From: an uncultured Roseburia sp.
GTDB lineage: Bacteria > Bacillota > Clostridia > Lachnospirales > Lachnospiraceae
NCBI GenBank assembly: GCA_947383215.1
Contig: CANDCP010000007.1
Coordinates: forward strand, 29,947-93,946
Direction: 5' to 3'
Length of the DNA stretch: 64,000 bases
This document shows, one piece after another, positions 43,611 through 52,376 of the stretch. The translations under genes were made by a program, and so were the position numbers. The first letter of the stretch is position 1, and every line of letters begins with the position of its first letter. The notes beneath the pieces were generated by a model. That model made no database searches, was not told the origin of the DNA, and saw only the letters and a program-made list of their open reading frames with translations.

Positions 43611-44891
43611 CTATCTTCCTTTTCCCGAATTCTCCGCCGTTACTTCACCGATATAGCGCCCGTCGTACCGGTACATCAGCGTCAAATCCTCTTTTTTTAC
43701 GCCCGCAGGCAAAAGACACTCATACTCCATCTCACGGATGACCGGCATGTCCAGGCACTTTCTGCCCGGCCCTTCCTTTCCTGTTTCCCGAAACGGATAT
43801 TCCGCGCCGCAGCCGTCCGTCAAAAAGAAGCCCACGCGCTCTATGGGAAACGGATGCTTCGAAATTCCGATAACCTTACTTCCCTGCTGTGCGCGCTCCT
43901 CCCCCGTAAGTTGAAAACAGACGCTGCGCCCAAGATTATAGAAAACCAAATTGTGAAACAAGAATTTCCCCCCGTGGAATGACATTTCATCCACAACTTC
44001 AATTCCGTATTTCAGAGAAAACGCGTACCTTCTCGTCGCGCCGTTCATCTTTCCCCTCGCGATCACATAGTCGTCAAGCCCGGCCAGCGTCTCTTTCAGC
44101 CACGCCTTATAACGATCAAGCGCTTCCCCCTCCAGTACGCCTGAAATATCGTCCTTTAAAGACTCTGAAATATGGTACATCAGCAGAAAATCCAAATTCA
44201 ACGCATACTCTTTATACTTTTGCTCCTTCAGTTCCTTTAACGCTATCTGAAAATCCGGCAGCGACTTTAAATACCAGTCGCGCGTTTTCGCCGGGTACTG
44301 GACATATTTCCCGTACAGCTTTACGAGCTTTAAGATTCCGATATTTCCTGCCTCAAACAAGATCTGAATTAAGAAATAATCGGACTCCAATTTCTTTTTT
44401 GCCGCGATAATCTGCTCCACAAGCTTCCGGTAACGGCTGTCAAACAGATACTTTCCCGGCTCCTGCTGCACCTTTTCCACATGGTTTTTGATATGTGTAA
44501 CGTGGTTTTCGAATACCTCGCCGTCCTCCGGCTCCTCATACAGCTCCTCGACAACCGTAATCTCCTCCGTCCGGCGGCAAAACAGCTCTAATGCCTGCGC
44601 GAACGCATCCTTATGCCAGTTTTGTCCTTCCTGGAGATAATTGATATACGTGCCGTCGGCCACAGACAAATCAAGTGTTTCCTGTACCGTAATATTCCCC
44701 GAATATTTGCTCCGATAGCCTGCGCACATTTTTGCCATCGCCTGTGAAGACGCGCCTTCTGTATACAAAATCACCTGAATATTTTCAGAAAAACCCACCG
44801 ACTGCCTGATAAGCGAATCCATCGTGCGCTTTAAAAGTCTGGCGCTGTTTCCCGTATGAATAATGACTGTAAATTTTTTTTTCGTATTCAT
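43611..44891 (-). CDS. Degenerate GT2-like protein related to the N-terminal half of TagF fusions
   Basis: The 426-residue product begins like a GT2 domain (FTVIIHTGNSARLLKRTMDSL, shown by the aligned leader of the TagF fusions) but the expected metal motif is lost: where 59307-62006 reads FLDSDDKW, this reads YLQEGQNW. The rest matches the middle region of the TagF fusions (FHGGKFLFHNLVFYNLG against FRNLVICDLG) and the protein ends before a glycerophosphotransferase domain. It thus looks like the N-terminal half of such a fusion, probably unable to transfer sugar, perhaps a regulatory or scaffold protein. The 85-base gap before it and the 28-base gap after it suggest a place in the long transcript. 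Confidence 0.78.
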   Translation of the reverse strand: MNTKKKFTVIIHTGNSARLLKRTMDSLIRQSVGFSENIQVILYTEGASSQAMAKMCAGYRSKYSGNITVQETLDLSVADGTYINYLQEGQNWHKDAFAQALELFCRRTEEITVVEELYEEPEDGEVFENHVTHIKNHVEKVQQEPGKYLFDSRYRKLVEQIIAAKKKLESDYFLIQILFEAGNIGILKLVKLYGKYVQYPAKTRDWYLKSLPDFQIALKELKEQKYKEYALNLDFLLMYHISESLKDDISGVLEGEALDRYKAWLKETLAGLDDYVIARGKMNGATRRYAFSLKYGIEVVDEMSFHGGKFLFHNLVFYNLGRSVCFQLTGEERAQQGSKVIGISKHPFPIERVGFFLTDGCGAEYPFRETGKEGPGRKCLDMPVIREMEYECLLPAGVKKEDLTLMYRYDGRYIGEVTAENSGKGR

Positions 44892-44976
44892 ATTGTCCCC
44901 TTTTTCTCTAACTTTTCATTTTATCGGCAATCCGCCCGACAGCCTTCCGCAATCAAAAAACGAAATACGGTCTGTA

Positions 44977-46509
44977 TCACCGAAGCTTCCACACATGGAC
45001 ATCTCCATATTCAGCTAAACGCTCCTTCTTGACCTTCTGACACATATGATCCGCCTCATCATCTATCTTTGTAATCAAATACCGCGATTCCAAACCAGAC
45101 AAAAAAGACTCCACATGCGAACTATAACAGGAATTGATGCCGACGCCGCCCGGAAGCGCATACAAATAAGTAAAATCAGCCCCCCACAGTGTTTCATATT
45201 CAAAAACAACCGTGTTATCCCATGCATTATCCGTATCAAAATCTAATATCTGAGCGTTCTGAAGCGCCTGCGCGCCCTTCTGCAATTCCGACGCTTTTTC
45301 TTCCGTATAAACCGGTATCTTATAAGTATCGTAATCATTCCTGCTAATGCAGATCGCTCCCAAGAAGATAAGCGCAATTCCGATCTTTCTTATCCTGTGA
45401 TCATCCATAATCGCCACGATAAATATAAAAACAAACACAAATGCGCTAATATGTCTGAAACCAATCTCAATCTCATTAAAGACAGTATATCCAAGCAGCG
45501 CCAAAAACCAATACCACAGACAAAAAACAAAAAATTTCTTTTTCCGCTTCTCTTTGCACTGCCAGCACATGATCATAAAATAACAAATCGCCACCACAAA
45601 CAGCAGGTATTGCATGCCGCTCGCCGTTCCGTCGAACAAACCGTATTTTATCTGCTGCCAGATAAATCCCGGCGACGCGAGGAGCTTCTGCCATAAATAC
45701 ACAAATATATACATTGGATCCCTGGAGAATCGATTAAACAGATACTCCCTGAACATATCCGAAAAATCTGCTGTACAAAAATATTTTATTACTGCAAAAT
45801 ATAAAATAAAACTGAAAACAGCGATCGCAAATTGCGCATATTTTACCTGTTTTTTGCCGCATTTCTGATACCAATAAGTGCCCGGCACAAAAAAGAGGAA
45901 GACCCCATACGGATGAAGCAGCGTAAGATAACATGCCAGCAAATTAAGCGCTACAAGATAAGATGTTTTTTTATCTTCGTCCTTTTGCCGAAACGCTTTT
46001 ACCGAAACGCCGAAAAATATCAGAGCCAGCGCATATACCGGTACTTCCGGAATACAGCTAAATATATATCTGGTAAAAATAAAGCCGCATACATACAAAA
46101 TAATAATCTCGATTGTCTGAATTTTATTTGGACAGACAAAATATGCAAACAAAAACATTGCAATTGTCATAATAATGAGATTGCAAATAAATGGCGAAAA
46201 TAAGGTCCAGCCAAAAATTTTTCCGTACAATACGTAAAAGAAGAGAAAAAACGGACTCCATGAGCCAAGATGCCCTATCTGCGCAAAACTTTCAGCATGT
46301 CCAAAATACCCCAACGGCTGATTATACTTAGATATCGCCTCTATCATCTTATAGAAAAAAACTTCATCTTTCCATCCGGAATTCGGCAGATAAAATTCAC
46401 TGATCCTCATATCTGACGCCAACGTCGCTAACATACATGCAAACGCGGGCGTTAATGTTAAAATCACCGTAAGAAATATCATTTCATGTCTATCGCGCTT
46501 CTTTTCCAT
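44977..46509 (-). CDS. GT-C-like polytopic membrane protein, AT-rich
   Basis: The 510-residue product has about eleven membrane segments and a C-terminal extracellular region. An N-terminal periplasmic loop (NSGWKDEVFFYKMIEA) has the acidic pair expected of GT-C transferases. It is a paralogue of 48638-50170 with the same loop (YGSWNDELNYYKQIEG) and the same ending with YLYALPGGVGI against MLYALPKGMGI. Such proteins transfer sugars from polyprenyl-phosphate outside the membrane. The start at 46509 follows GGAGG by eight bases; the longer frame from 46527 buries that site. The gene is clearly more AT-rich than neighbours, a possible sign of recent acquisition. Confidence 0.75.
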   Translation of the reverse strand: MEKKRDRHEMIFLTVILTLTPAFACMLATLASDMRISEFYLPNSGWKDEVFFYKMIEAISKYNQPLGYFGHAESFAQIGHLGSWSPFFLFFYVLYGKIFGWTLFSPFICNLIIMTIAMFLFAYFVCPNKIQTIEIIILYVCGFIFTRYIFSCIPEVPVYALALIFFGVSVKAFRQKDEDKKTSYLVALNLLACYLTLLHPYGVFLFFVPGTYWYQKCGKKQVKYAQFAIAVFSFILYFAVIKYFCTADFSDMFREYLFNRFSRDPMYIFVYLWQKLLASPGFIWQQIKYGLFDGTASGMQYLLFVVAICYFMIMCWQCKEKRKKKFFVFCLWYWFLALLGYTVFNEIEIGFRHISAFVFVFIFIVAIMDDHRIRKIGIALIFLGAICISRNDYDTYKIPVYTEEKASELQKGAQALQNAQILDFDTDNAWDNTVVFEYETLWGADFTYLYALPGGVGINSCYSSHVESFLSGLESRYLITKIDDEADHMCQKVKKERLAEYGDVHVWKLR

Positions 46510-46533
46510 CCTTATCTCCTCCTCCATGTAAAC

Positions 46534-48036
46534 TTAATCGAAATCTTCCGCTTTTTTCGTCTGTAACCGCCCCGTTATCCTGTTCCAAAGCAGAAACAGG
46601 CCTTCGGCCGCCGCTAAAACCAAAACGGGAATGAACGCCATCAGATACCTGCTGTTGCATTCCCAAATTGACATAAAAATCGCCTGGCCAAGGATCGCAA
46701 GCCTGCAAAACATCAGAACCTGCCCCTTATTCTTCCTCGAAAATACCAAAAACGCCGACGCCAAAATTGCTCCCAGCATTGTCATATGGTACAAAGAAGC
46801 GTAGATCAGAAAAATCCAATGCAGCGACCCCGTCGAGCGGAAAAACTGCGCGCAAAATCCGTCTTCCTTTTTCGGAACAATCGTAACATAGTAATTTCCC
46901 GCCATAGTCGGATCCGACCAGGTCCTTAAAAGCTTGGTCCCCAAAACATGCTTAATCATGCCTTTGAGCCCTTTCTCCGAAATTCTCTTTTTTATTTCCG
47001 CAACGGTGGCCTCCTGCCGTTCCTCATAAGTCGGAAAACTCGACGTATAGGCTACGTCCGCGCCGTTATAGCCGCCCACCCCGCTTAAAGCCATCATAAT
47101 ATTATGCGTAAGCGGAAATTGATACTTATCATACTGTTTTTCACTAATCACAATTTTCGATTCTACCGCCTTGGTTGTAACGCCAAACATACACCCGCAG
47201 CACAAAAGAAACACAAAAAATTCAACAACAAATTTTTTCCAGTTTTTCATCTTCAAAAAGGCGTCGATCAAAATTGCAACAACCAGTATAAAGATTACCA
47301 TCTTCAGTTTCCAGGTCAGGGCGGCTAAAATTCCGATTGCCCCCCAATACAGGACTCTTTTTCTGCCCTCCGCCTTCATCAGCTTTAAGTACAGATAGAT
47401 GAGCAGAGCCGCGCAAAAAATGCCCGGCGCGTCCGTATATGCAAACTGCGCGTACAGATACAGCGGCGCGCAGAGCGCCGTAAACAGATAGACCAAAAAC
47501 GCCTTTTTCTCCGACCAAATCAGGCGCGCGCTTTTATATATAAGACGCATAGACGCCTGAACCAGAAAAAAGCTTAAAAACATGGAGGCCACCTTAAACG
47601 ACCAGAAGCCGGCGTCCGGATAAATAAATTTCACGCCTTTAAACCAGACGATCAGACAAAGCAGCCATGTCTGGTTACATGTATACCTCGCGTAATACGG
47701 AAGATTGTCGATTTTCCCCTTCAGCACATATCTGGACGCGGAGCGCAGCAACTGCCCCCAATCCCATGCCGGCCGCACCTCCACGCCAAACATAATCCAC
47801 AGCATCAAAACTGCAGAGACAATCCAGAGAAAAACAGAGGCGTACTTGTAATTAATTTTATCCAAACGCCTGTGAAACCTAAGCCCCAACCGCCAAAGCA
47901 GCAGCAGAAACGGCGCGAACAGCAGCAGCGCAATTTCTGACGTCGCGGTCATATTTCCCATTACCAAAACAAAAATAATATAAAAGAACAGTATAAAAAT
48001 ACAATTTGAAATCTTTCCCAGCTTCTCTAAACTCAT
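46534..48036 (-). CDS. GT-C/PMT-type polytopic glycosyltransferase
   Basis: The 500-residue product has about ten membrane segments. An extracellular loop near residues 80-100 (FGVEVRPAWDWGQLLRSAS) and TDAPGIF carry the acidic residues expected of GT-C enzymes, with YARYTCNQTWLL following. It should add a polyprenyl-linked sugar to a glycan or teichoic chain. The start at 48036 lies seven bases after AGGAGG, and the longer frame from 48090 is rejected. Only about 60 bases separate it from GtrA, which suggests that it works with the GtrB/GtrA type genes downstream on the map (upstream in transcription). Confidence 0.77.
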   Translation of the reverse strand: MSLEKLGKISNCIFILFFYIIFVLVMGNMTATSEIALLLFAPFLLLLWRLGLRFHRRLDKINYKYASVFLWIVSAVLMLWIMFGVEVRPAWDWGQLLRSASRYVLKGKIDNLPYYARYTCNQTWLLCLIVWFKGVKFIYPDAGFWSFKVASMFLSFFLVQASMRLIYKSARLIWSEKKAFLVYLFTALCAPLYLYAQFAYTDAPGIFCAALLIYLYLKLMKAEGRKRVLYWGAIGILAALTWKLKMVIFILVVAILIDAFLKMKNWKKFVVEFFVFLLCCGCMFGVTTKAVESKIVISEKQYDKYQFPLTHNIMMALSGVGGYNGADVAYTSSFPTYEERQEATVAEIKKRISEKGLKGMIKHVLGTKLLRTWSDPTMAGNYYVTIVPKKEDGFCAQFFRSTGSLHWIFLIYASLYHMTMLGAILASAFLVFSRKNKGQVLMFCRLAILGQAIFMSIWECNSRYLMAFIPVLVLAAAEGLFLLWNRITGRLQTKKAEDFD

Positions 48037-48097
48037 CCATTTTCCTCCTGTCACGCGTCTTAAAAAATCCTCTGTCGTTGTTCCATACATACCATAC

Positions 48098-48589
48098 TTA
48101 TTCTTTATATACCCACAATTTATTCATAAAAAAATTAAGCGGAATCGAGAGAAACAGATTCAATACCGGCGCAATGTATTTTGATATATGCAGGCAGACG
48201 ATCCATATGAAAGACAGCGCGTTATTCAGTATAATCCCCGTGAATCCATATGATATGTATGTCTTTAATAATGTTCGTCCCAGTTTACGGTCCTGTCCTC
48301 TCTTTCGCGCAAATACGTACCTGCCGTTCCAGTAAAATGACCACAGCACGCTCAAAAGAAACGCCGCCGCGTTTCCTATGACGAAATCCCAGGAAAGATT
48401 CATTCTCCGCAGGAAAAGCAAGGTTAAAACATTTATCACATAAGAGACAACCGTATTGGACACTCCAACCAGCCCAAACATAACAAACTGCATCCATGCA
48501 TTGCACTGTTCATCCGACAATTCGCGCCCAAAAATCCCAAAGAATTTTTTCAAAGAAATCTCCGCCAAATTCCGTAGCTTTTGCATCAT
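48098..48589 (-). CDS. GtrA-family membrane protein
   Basis: The 163-residue product has four membrane segments and the GtrA signatures QFVMFGLVGVSNTVVSYV, NAAAFLLSVLWSFYWNGRYVF and NFFMNKLWVYKE. GtrA proteins help move or hold polyprenyl-phosphate-linked sugars for transfer by a GT-C. It lies in the same cluster as a GtrB-like glycosyltransferase (50895-51839) and several GT-C enzymes, as in three-part Gtr modules. GGAGG lies nine bases before the ATG. Confidence 0.9.
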   Translation of the reverse strand: MMQKLRNLAEISLKKFFGIFGRELSDEQCNAWMQFVMFGLVGVSNTVVSYVINVLTLLFLRRMNLSWDFVIGNAAAFLLSVLWSFYWNGRYVFARKRGQDRKLGRTLLKTYISYGFTGIILNNALSFIWIVCLHISKYIAPVLNLFLSIPLNFFMNKLWVYKE

Positions 48590-48637
48590 AAAAGGCAGCC
48601 TCCCGCATCCAAAACTACATAAATATCCTCCTTGAAC

Positions 48638-50170
48638 TCAATCAGGATCGTATTTGGGATTTAAAAAGAGTAAAAATTTATCATCCCCCGCCAGCAGGGC
48701 CGCGTCCGCTTTTCGCAGCATTTCCTGCACTTTTCCCCTCGGCGTCGTTATAATATACTTGGAACGGATTCCTTCCACTCCGTTTTGAAGTACCTGCCCG
48801 TTCTGAGCCATACTGATCCCCATCCCTTTCGGCAGCGCATACAACATATTATATTGTGTGTAATATATTGCCTGGTTTTCATCCGTATCGGATATAATCT
48901 GCATAACGGAATTATCCCAGCAATAGCCGTCTGTTAAATTCAGATTTTCCTCAAACACCGCCTTCTTTTCTTCTATATATGCCACGCCCTCGTCTGTTTT
49001 ATATGGAAGATTGTATATTCCCGCGGCTCTCGGCATCGCAATTGAAATCAGAATCATTGCGGCCGCCTGCGCAATCAGATACTTCTCTTTCCCCTCCGCC
49101 AAAACGGCAAGAAGAAAGACGCTGATCAACAGCATATGACGCGATCCCATATTCGGGCTGTAAAATACCAGCACTGCCGTCAAAAACAGCAGCGCCAAAA
49201 GAAAGACGAATAACAGACGTTTCCTCTTCTGTCCGCTGTGCAGCAGGCCGCTTAATCCGAGGAAGATACAAAACGCAAAGAAATAGAGCCACATTTCACC
49301 GACATACTGTCCGGACTCAATATTTTCCCCCATATACAAAAACACTTCGGAAAACGAATTCTTCAATACAAAAAGGACGTGTTTTGCAGCCTCCAAAAGA
49401 TGTCCTTCCTTCACCAGCCTCAAGCTTGTCAAATCAATCGTCTGAATAAAGTACGGCGCGCAGAATTTACTGTTTATTACAAAATACAAACCTACGCTGA
49501 CGATCATACAGCCAAGGGATATCGCCATATAGTTCCTGCGCCTTTGCGTCCAAAAATGATACAGCGGGATCAACATAAGCAGCACAAAATACGGGCGTAT
49601 TATCGTCAGATATATCCCCAGGCCCAGCGCCGCCAGAGGCCAGCGGACGCGGTCATCCTCCCACATCCGCAAAATAAGCCCCGCATAGATCAGCATACAC
49701 ATATAAAATAACGCTTCCACCATACCCGACAACATGTATCTGAGCATCATGGGACATGTGCAGAACAAAACGCCCACGGCCAAAAGCGTTTTACCGCTTT
49801 TCTTCGAAAAGAACGCAAACAAAAGAAATCCGATACAAACAAGCAAAATGTTGCAGACGACAGGCGACAGATAATTCCATCCGAAAATTTTTCCAAAAAT
49901 GACATACGGCAAAAATAACAGAAAACACCACGCCCCCATCGTACCGACAGGCGCGCTGACGTCATTGTACGCAAAATACCCGCGCGGAATCCCGAAATGA
50001 ATCATCCCCTCTATCTGCTTATAATAGTTAAGCTCATCATTCCATGATCCGTACGGAATAAAAATATCCGTAATGCTTTTGTGGAAATTCAAACAGTAAA
50101 TTACTCCTGCAAGCAGCGGCATAAGTGCAAACAAAACATACTTTGCAATTTTTATCCTTTTCTCTCTCAC
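48638..50170 (-). CDS. GT-C-like polytopic membrane protein
   Basis: The 510-residue product begins with GTG nine bases after AAAGGA. It has about eleven membrane segments and the loop IFIPYGSWNDELNYYKQIEG, with the acidic residues used by GT-C transferases, followed by a C-terminal region (YTQYNMLYALPKGMGIS) shared with the paralogue 44977-46509. It likely transfers a polyprenyl-phosphate-linked sugar outside the membrane. It lies 48 bases before the GtrA gene and 17 bases after the SMR-type flippase pair, so all belong to one module. Confidence 0.77.
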   Translation of the reverse strand: MREKRIKIAKYVLFALMPLLAGVIYCLNFHKSITDIFIPYGSWNDELNYYKQIEGMIHFGIPRGYFAYNDVSAPVGTMGAWCFLLFLPYVIFGKIFGWNYLSPVVCNILLVCIGFLLFAFFSKKSGKTLLAVGVLFCTCPMMLRYMLSGMVEALFYMCMLIYAGLILRMWEDDRVRWPLAALGLGIYLTIIRPYFVLLMLIPLYHFWTQRRRNYMAISLGCMIVSVGLYFVINSKFCAPYFIQTIDLTSLRLVKEGHLLEAAKHVLFVLKNSFSEVFLYMGENIESGQYVGEMWLYFFAFCIFLGLSGLLHSGQKRKRLLFVFLLALLFLTAVLVFYSPNMGSRHMLLISVFLLAVLAEGKEKYLIAQAAAMILISIAMPRAAGIYNLPYKTDEGVAYIEEKKAVFEENLNLTDGYCWDNSVMQIISDTDENQAIYYTQYNMLYALPKGMGISMAQNGQVLQNGVEGIRSKYIITTPRGKVQEMLRKADAALLAGDDKFLLFLNPKYDPD

Positions 50171-50187
50171 AGCGTCTTTCCTTTACA

Positions 50188-50520
50188 CTATAAATTATAC
50201 ACAACAATGCCGACAAGAATCAGCAAAATCCCGAGCGCTTTCTTTCTGCTTACGGTTTCCTTTAAAATAAAATATCCCAAAACCGTCACAAAAATATATC
50301 CCGTCGCCTCCAAAATCGGTCCCATCGACAAAGGGACATATTTGTAAGCGACGACCGTCACAAGGGTAGAACCGAAAAACAATCCGTAAGCGATGATCAC
50401 AAGCGGATTTAAGTATTCCCTGAGCGCGCTCTCATACGATTTTGCGGCGCTCTTTTTTAACAAAATCTGCGATACCGAAGACATAAAGACAGAAGCGATA
50501 AATATAACGATATAGATCAT
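50188..50520 (-). CDS. SMR/EamA-type flippase subunit, second of a pair
   Basis: The 110-residue protein has four membrane segments (MIYIVIFIASVFMSSVSQILLKK at the start, ending ILLILVGIVVYNL). It resembles ArnF, half of the two-part flippase for undecaprenyl-phosphate-aminoarabinose. The start at 50520 overlaps the stop of its partner by four bases (ATGA), and GGAGGAATC precedes it. A longer frame from 50583 without a site is rejected. It is expected to pair with the 120-residue protein encoded at 50517-50879. Confidence 0.85.
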   Translation of the reverse strand: MIYIVIFIASVFMSSVSQILLKKSAAKSYESALREYLNPLVIIAYGLFFGSTLVTVVAYKYVPLSMGPILEATGYIFVTVLGYFILKETVSRKKALGILLILVGIVVYNL

Positions 50521-50879
50521 GATTCCTCCCCCTGTTGCGAAACGACCAGATACACTCCGATTATAATTATGATACAGCCGCACACCTTGTATGCGTTTAT
50601 TTCCTCGTCAAACAGCAGCATCCCCCAGATCAGGCCCCAGATTACCGTTACCGCCTTATTCGCGTAGGCCGACACCAGCGGAATTTTTTTCAAAATCTGC
50701 TGCCAGAAAATTGCGTACAAACCCAGCAGGAGGATCACCGCTCCATAAAAAAGAATAAATTTCAGCGAGAGAAACTCCTGTCCCGAAGCATATTTTGAAC
50801 AGACGCTGCTCAGAGAATATAAAAGAATCAACGCCTGCAGCATCACATACGATTTCCAGTTTTTCTTTATCTGTTCCAT
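50517..50879 (-). CDS. SMR/EamA-type flippase subunit, first of a pair
   Basis: The 120-residue protein has four membrane segments and the conserved YANKAVTVIWGLIWG pattern of SMR-type ArnE proteins. It is translationally coupled to 50188-50520. A two-part SMR flippase moves a polyprenyl-phosphate sugar to the outer face for a GT-C enzyme. The preceding gene (50895-51839) is a GtrB-like enzyme that would make such a lipid sugar. Confidence 0.86.
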   Translation of the reverse strand: MEQIKKNWKSYVMLQALILLYSLSSVCSKYASGQEFLSLKFILFYGAVILLLGLYAIFWQQILKKIPLVSAYANKAVTVIWGLIWGMLLFDEEINAYKVCGCIIIIIGVYLVVSQQGEES

Positions 50880-50894
50880 ATGGCTGTATTCCCT

Positions 50895-51839
50895 CTATTT
50901 TTCCGGTTCCCCGGTCTGCGTCGCCTTCTCTCGAATCACATACTGAGGCGCGTTGTTCAAGCTTACATAGATACGTCCCACATACTCCCCGATAATTCCC
51001 AGAAGCAGCATAATTACCCCGCCAATAAACAGCATAACCGCCATCATGGAACTATATCCCATTTGAACCGCCGGGTTTACCAGTTTATGAATGATCGTAT
51101 AGACCCCGTATACAAATCCGAAAAACGCGCAGCCAACGCCCAATATAGTAGCGATCCGAAGCGGCTTTTCCGAAAACGTCGTAAATCCGTTAAACCACAA
51201 TTTCAGCAGCTTGCTGAATGTGTAACCGGAGCTCCCCTCCACGCGTTCCCTCTGGTTGACGGTAACATTCACAATATTCTGCGTGCTGCGAATGGCAAGT
51301 CCGAGCACATACGGATACGCGTTTTGATACCGGATCATCTCTTCCATGACAAAACGCCTGACGGCGTAGAAGCTTGTAACCTTAAGCCCCTTTGGCTTTC
51401 CAAGCATAATCTCCGTCATTTTCTCGTTTACCCAGCTTCCAAACACGCGAAACCGGTTCTGCTTTATTTCCGGATACCGGCCGTACACCAAATCATACCC
51501 TTCGTTTATCTTATCAACCAGCAAAAATATCTCATCCACCGGAGCCTGTCCGTCGTCATCGAGCGAAATAATGATATCGCCGCTGCATTCACGGTATCCG
51601 GCCATAAGCGCCGCGTGCTGTCCAAAATTGCGGGCAAAATTCACGCCCTTGATCCTGGCGTCCCCCTCTGCAAGACGGACAATCACGCTCCAGACGTCGT
51701 CCGGCGAATGATCATTGACCAGAATAATTTCATATTCATACTCCGGATGTTGCGAAAGCACTTCGTGTATCTCATTCACGACGGCTTCCAACGTTTTTTC
51801 CGAACCATAACACGGTATTACCAACGATAACTTCTTCAT
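50895..51839 (-). CDS. GtrB/ArnC-like polyprenyl-phosphate glycosyltransferase
   Basis: The 314-residue product has a GT-A domain (1-235) with LSLVIPCYGSEKTL, VNDHSPDDVW and SLDDDGQAPV, the expected DDD metal motif, and two C-terminal membrane segments (about 237-295) as in DPM1/GtrB/ArnC proteins. It transfers a sugar from a nucleotide donor to undecaprenyl phosphate on the cytoplasmic side. It lies two bases after the N-acetyltransferase gene stop and precedes the flippase pair, as in the Arn pathway. Confidence 0.9.
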   Translation of the reverse strand: MKKLSLVIPCYGSEKTLEAVVNEIHEVLSQHPEYEYEIILVNDHSPDDVWSVIVRLAEGDARIKGVNFARNFGQHAALMAGYRECSGDIIISLDDDGQAPVDEIFLLVDKINEGYDLVYGRYPEIKQNRFRVFGSWVNEKMTEIMLGKPKGLKVTSFYAVRRFVMEEMIRYQNAYPYVLGLAIRSTQNIVNVTVNQRERVEGSSGYTFSKLLKLWFNGFTTFSEKPLRIATILGVGCAFFGFVYGVYTIIHKLVNPAVQMGYSSMMAVMLFIGGVIMLLLGIIGEYVGRIYVSLNNAPQYVIREKATQTGEPEK

Positions 51840-51841
51840 TT

Positions 51842-52375
51842 TTATTCCCCTAACCGTCCCTCACAAATTTTAGCCATCCAAACAATCGAGCGGTATTCCC
51901 CCTGAACGCAAACATCGTCCGTCAGCAGGCCTTCTCTATGAAACCCGCCTTTCTCATAGCTCTTGATCGCCTGCTTATTTTCTTCAAACACGCGCAGATA
52001 TATTCGGTGCAGGCCGAGCTTTTCGAATCCGTACCGCGTAAAAATTTGCGCCGCCTCCGTACCGATTCCCTTTCCCCTCGCTTCGTCCTCGCCTATAAAA
52101 ATTCCGTATTCCGCCTTATGATTCTCATGATCGACATCGCGCAAATACACCGAACCAACAGACTTGCCGCTCTGCTTATCCACAATCACAAACTGTACCG
52201 CCTTTCCTGTCTCGACCACAGAATGCAGCCAGTTCAGATGACTTTCTCTTGTAAATAATTTCTGATAAATAAAGTTTTTGCGCACCGCAGGATGATTCCG
52301 CCAACGGATAATATCGTCCGTATCCTCCTCGGTCATCGCCCTTAAATATACCTTTTCTCCTTCAATCCTGTCCAT
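51842..52375 (-). CDS. GNAT-family N-acyltransferase
   Basis: The 177-residue product is a RimJ/RimL-type GNAT with acetyl-CoA binding motif DEARGKGIGTEAAQ. It could acetylate an amino sugar, protein N-terminus or other amine. It lies in an operon with a GtrB-like enzyme, beside the sugar aminotransferase gene, which supports acetylation of a 4-amino sugar, as WecD or PseH do, though its sequence is closer to the RimL type. The start at 52375 lies one base after the previous stop (TAA-A-ATG); the in-frame GTG at 52384 is an alternative. The ribosome site is weak, so translational coupling is probable. Confidence 0.85.
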   Translation of the reverse strand: MDRIEGEKVYLRAMTEEDTDDIIRWRNHPAVRKNFIYQKLFTRESHLNWLHSVVETGKAVQFVIVDKQSGKSVGSVYLRDVDHENHKAEYGIFIGEDEARGKGIGTEAAQIFTRYGFEKLGLHRIYLRVFEENKQAIKSYEKGGFHREGLLTDDVCVQGEYRSIVWMAKICEGRLGE

Positions 52376-52376
52376 T

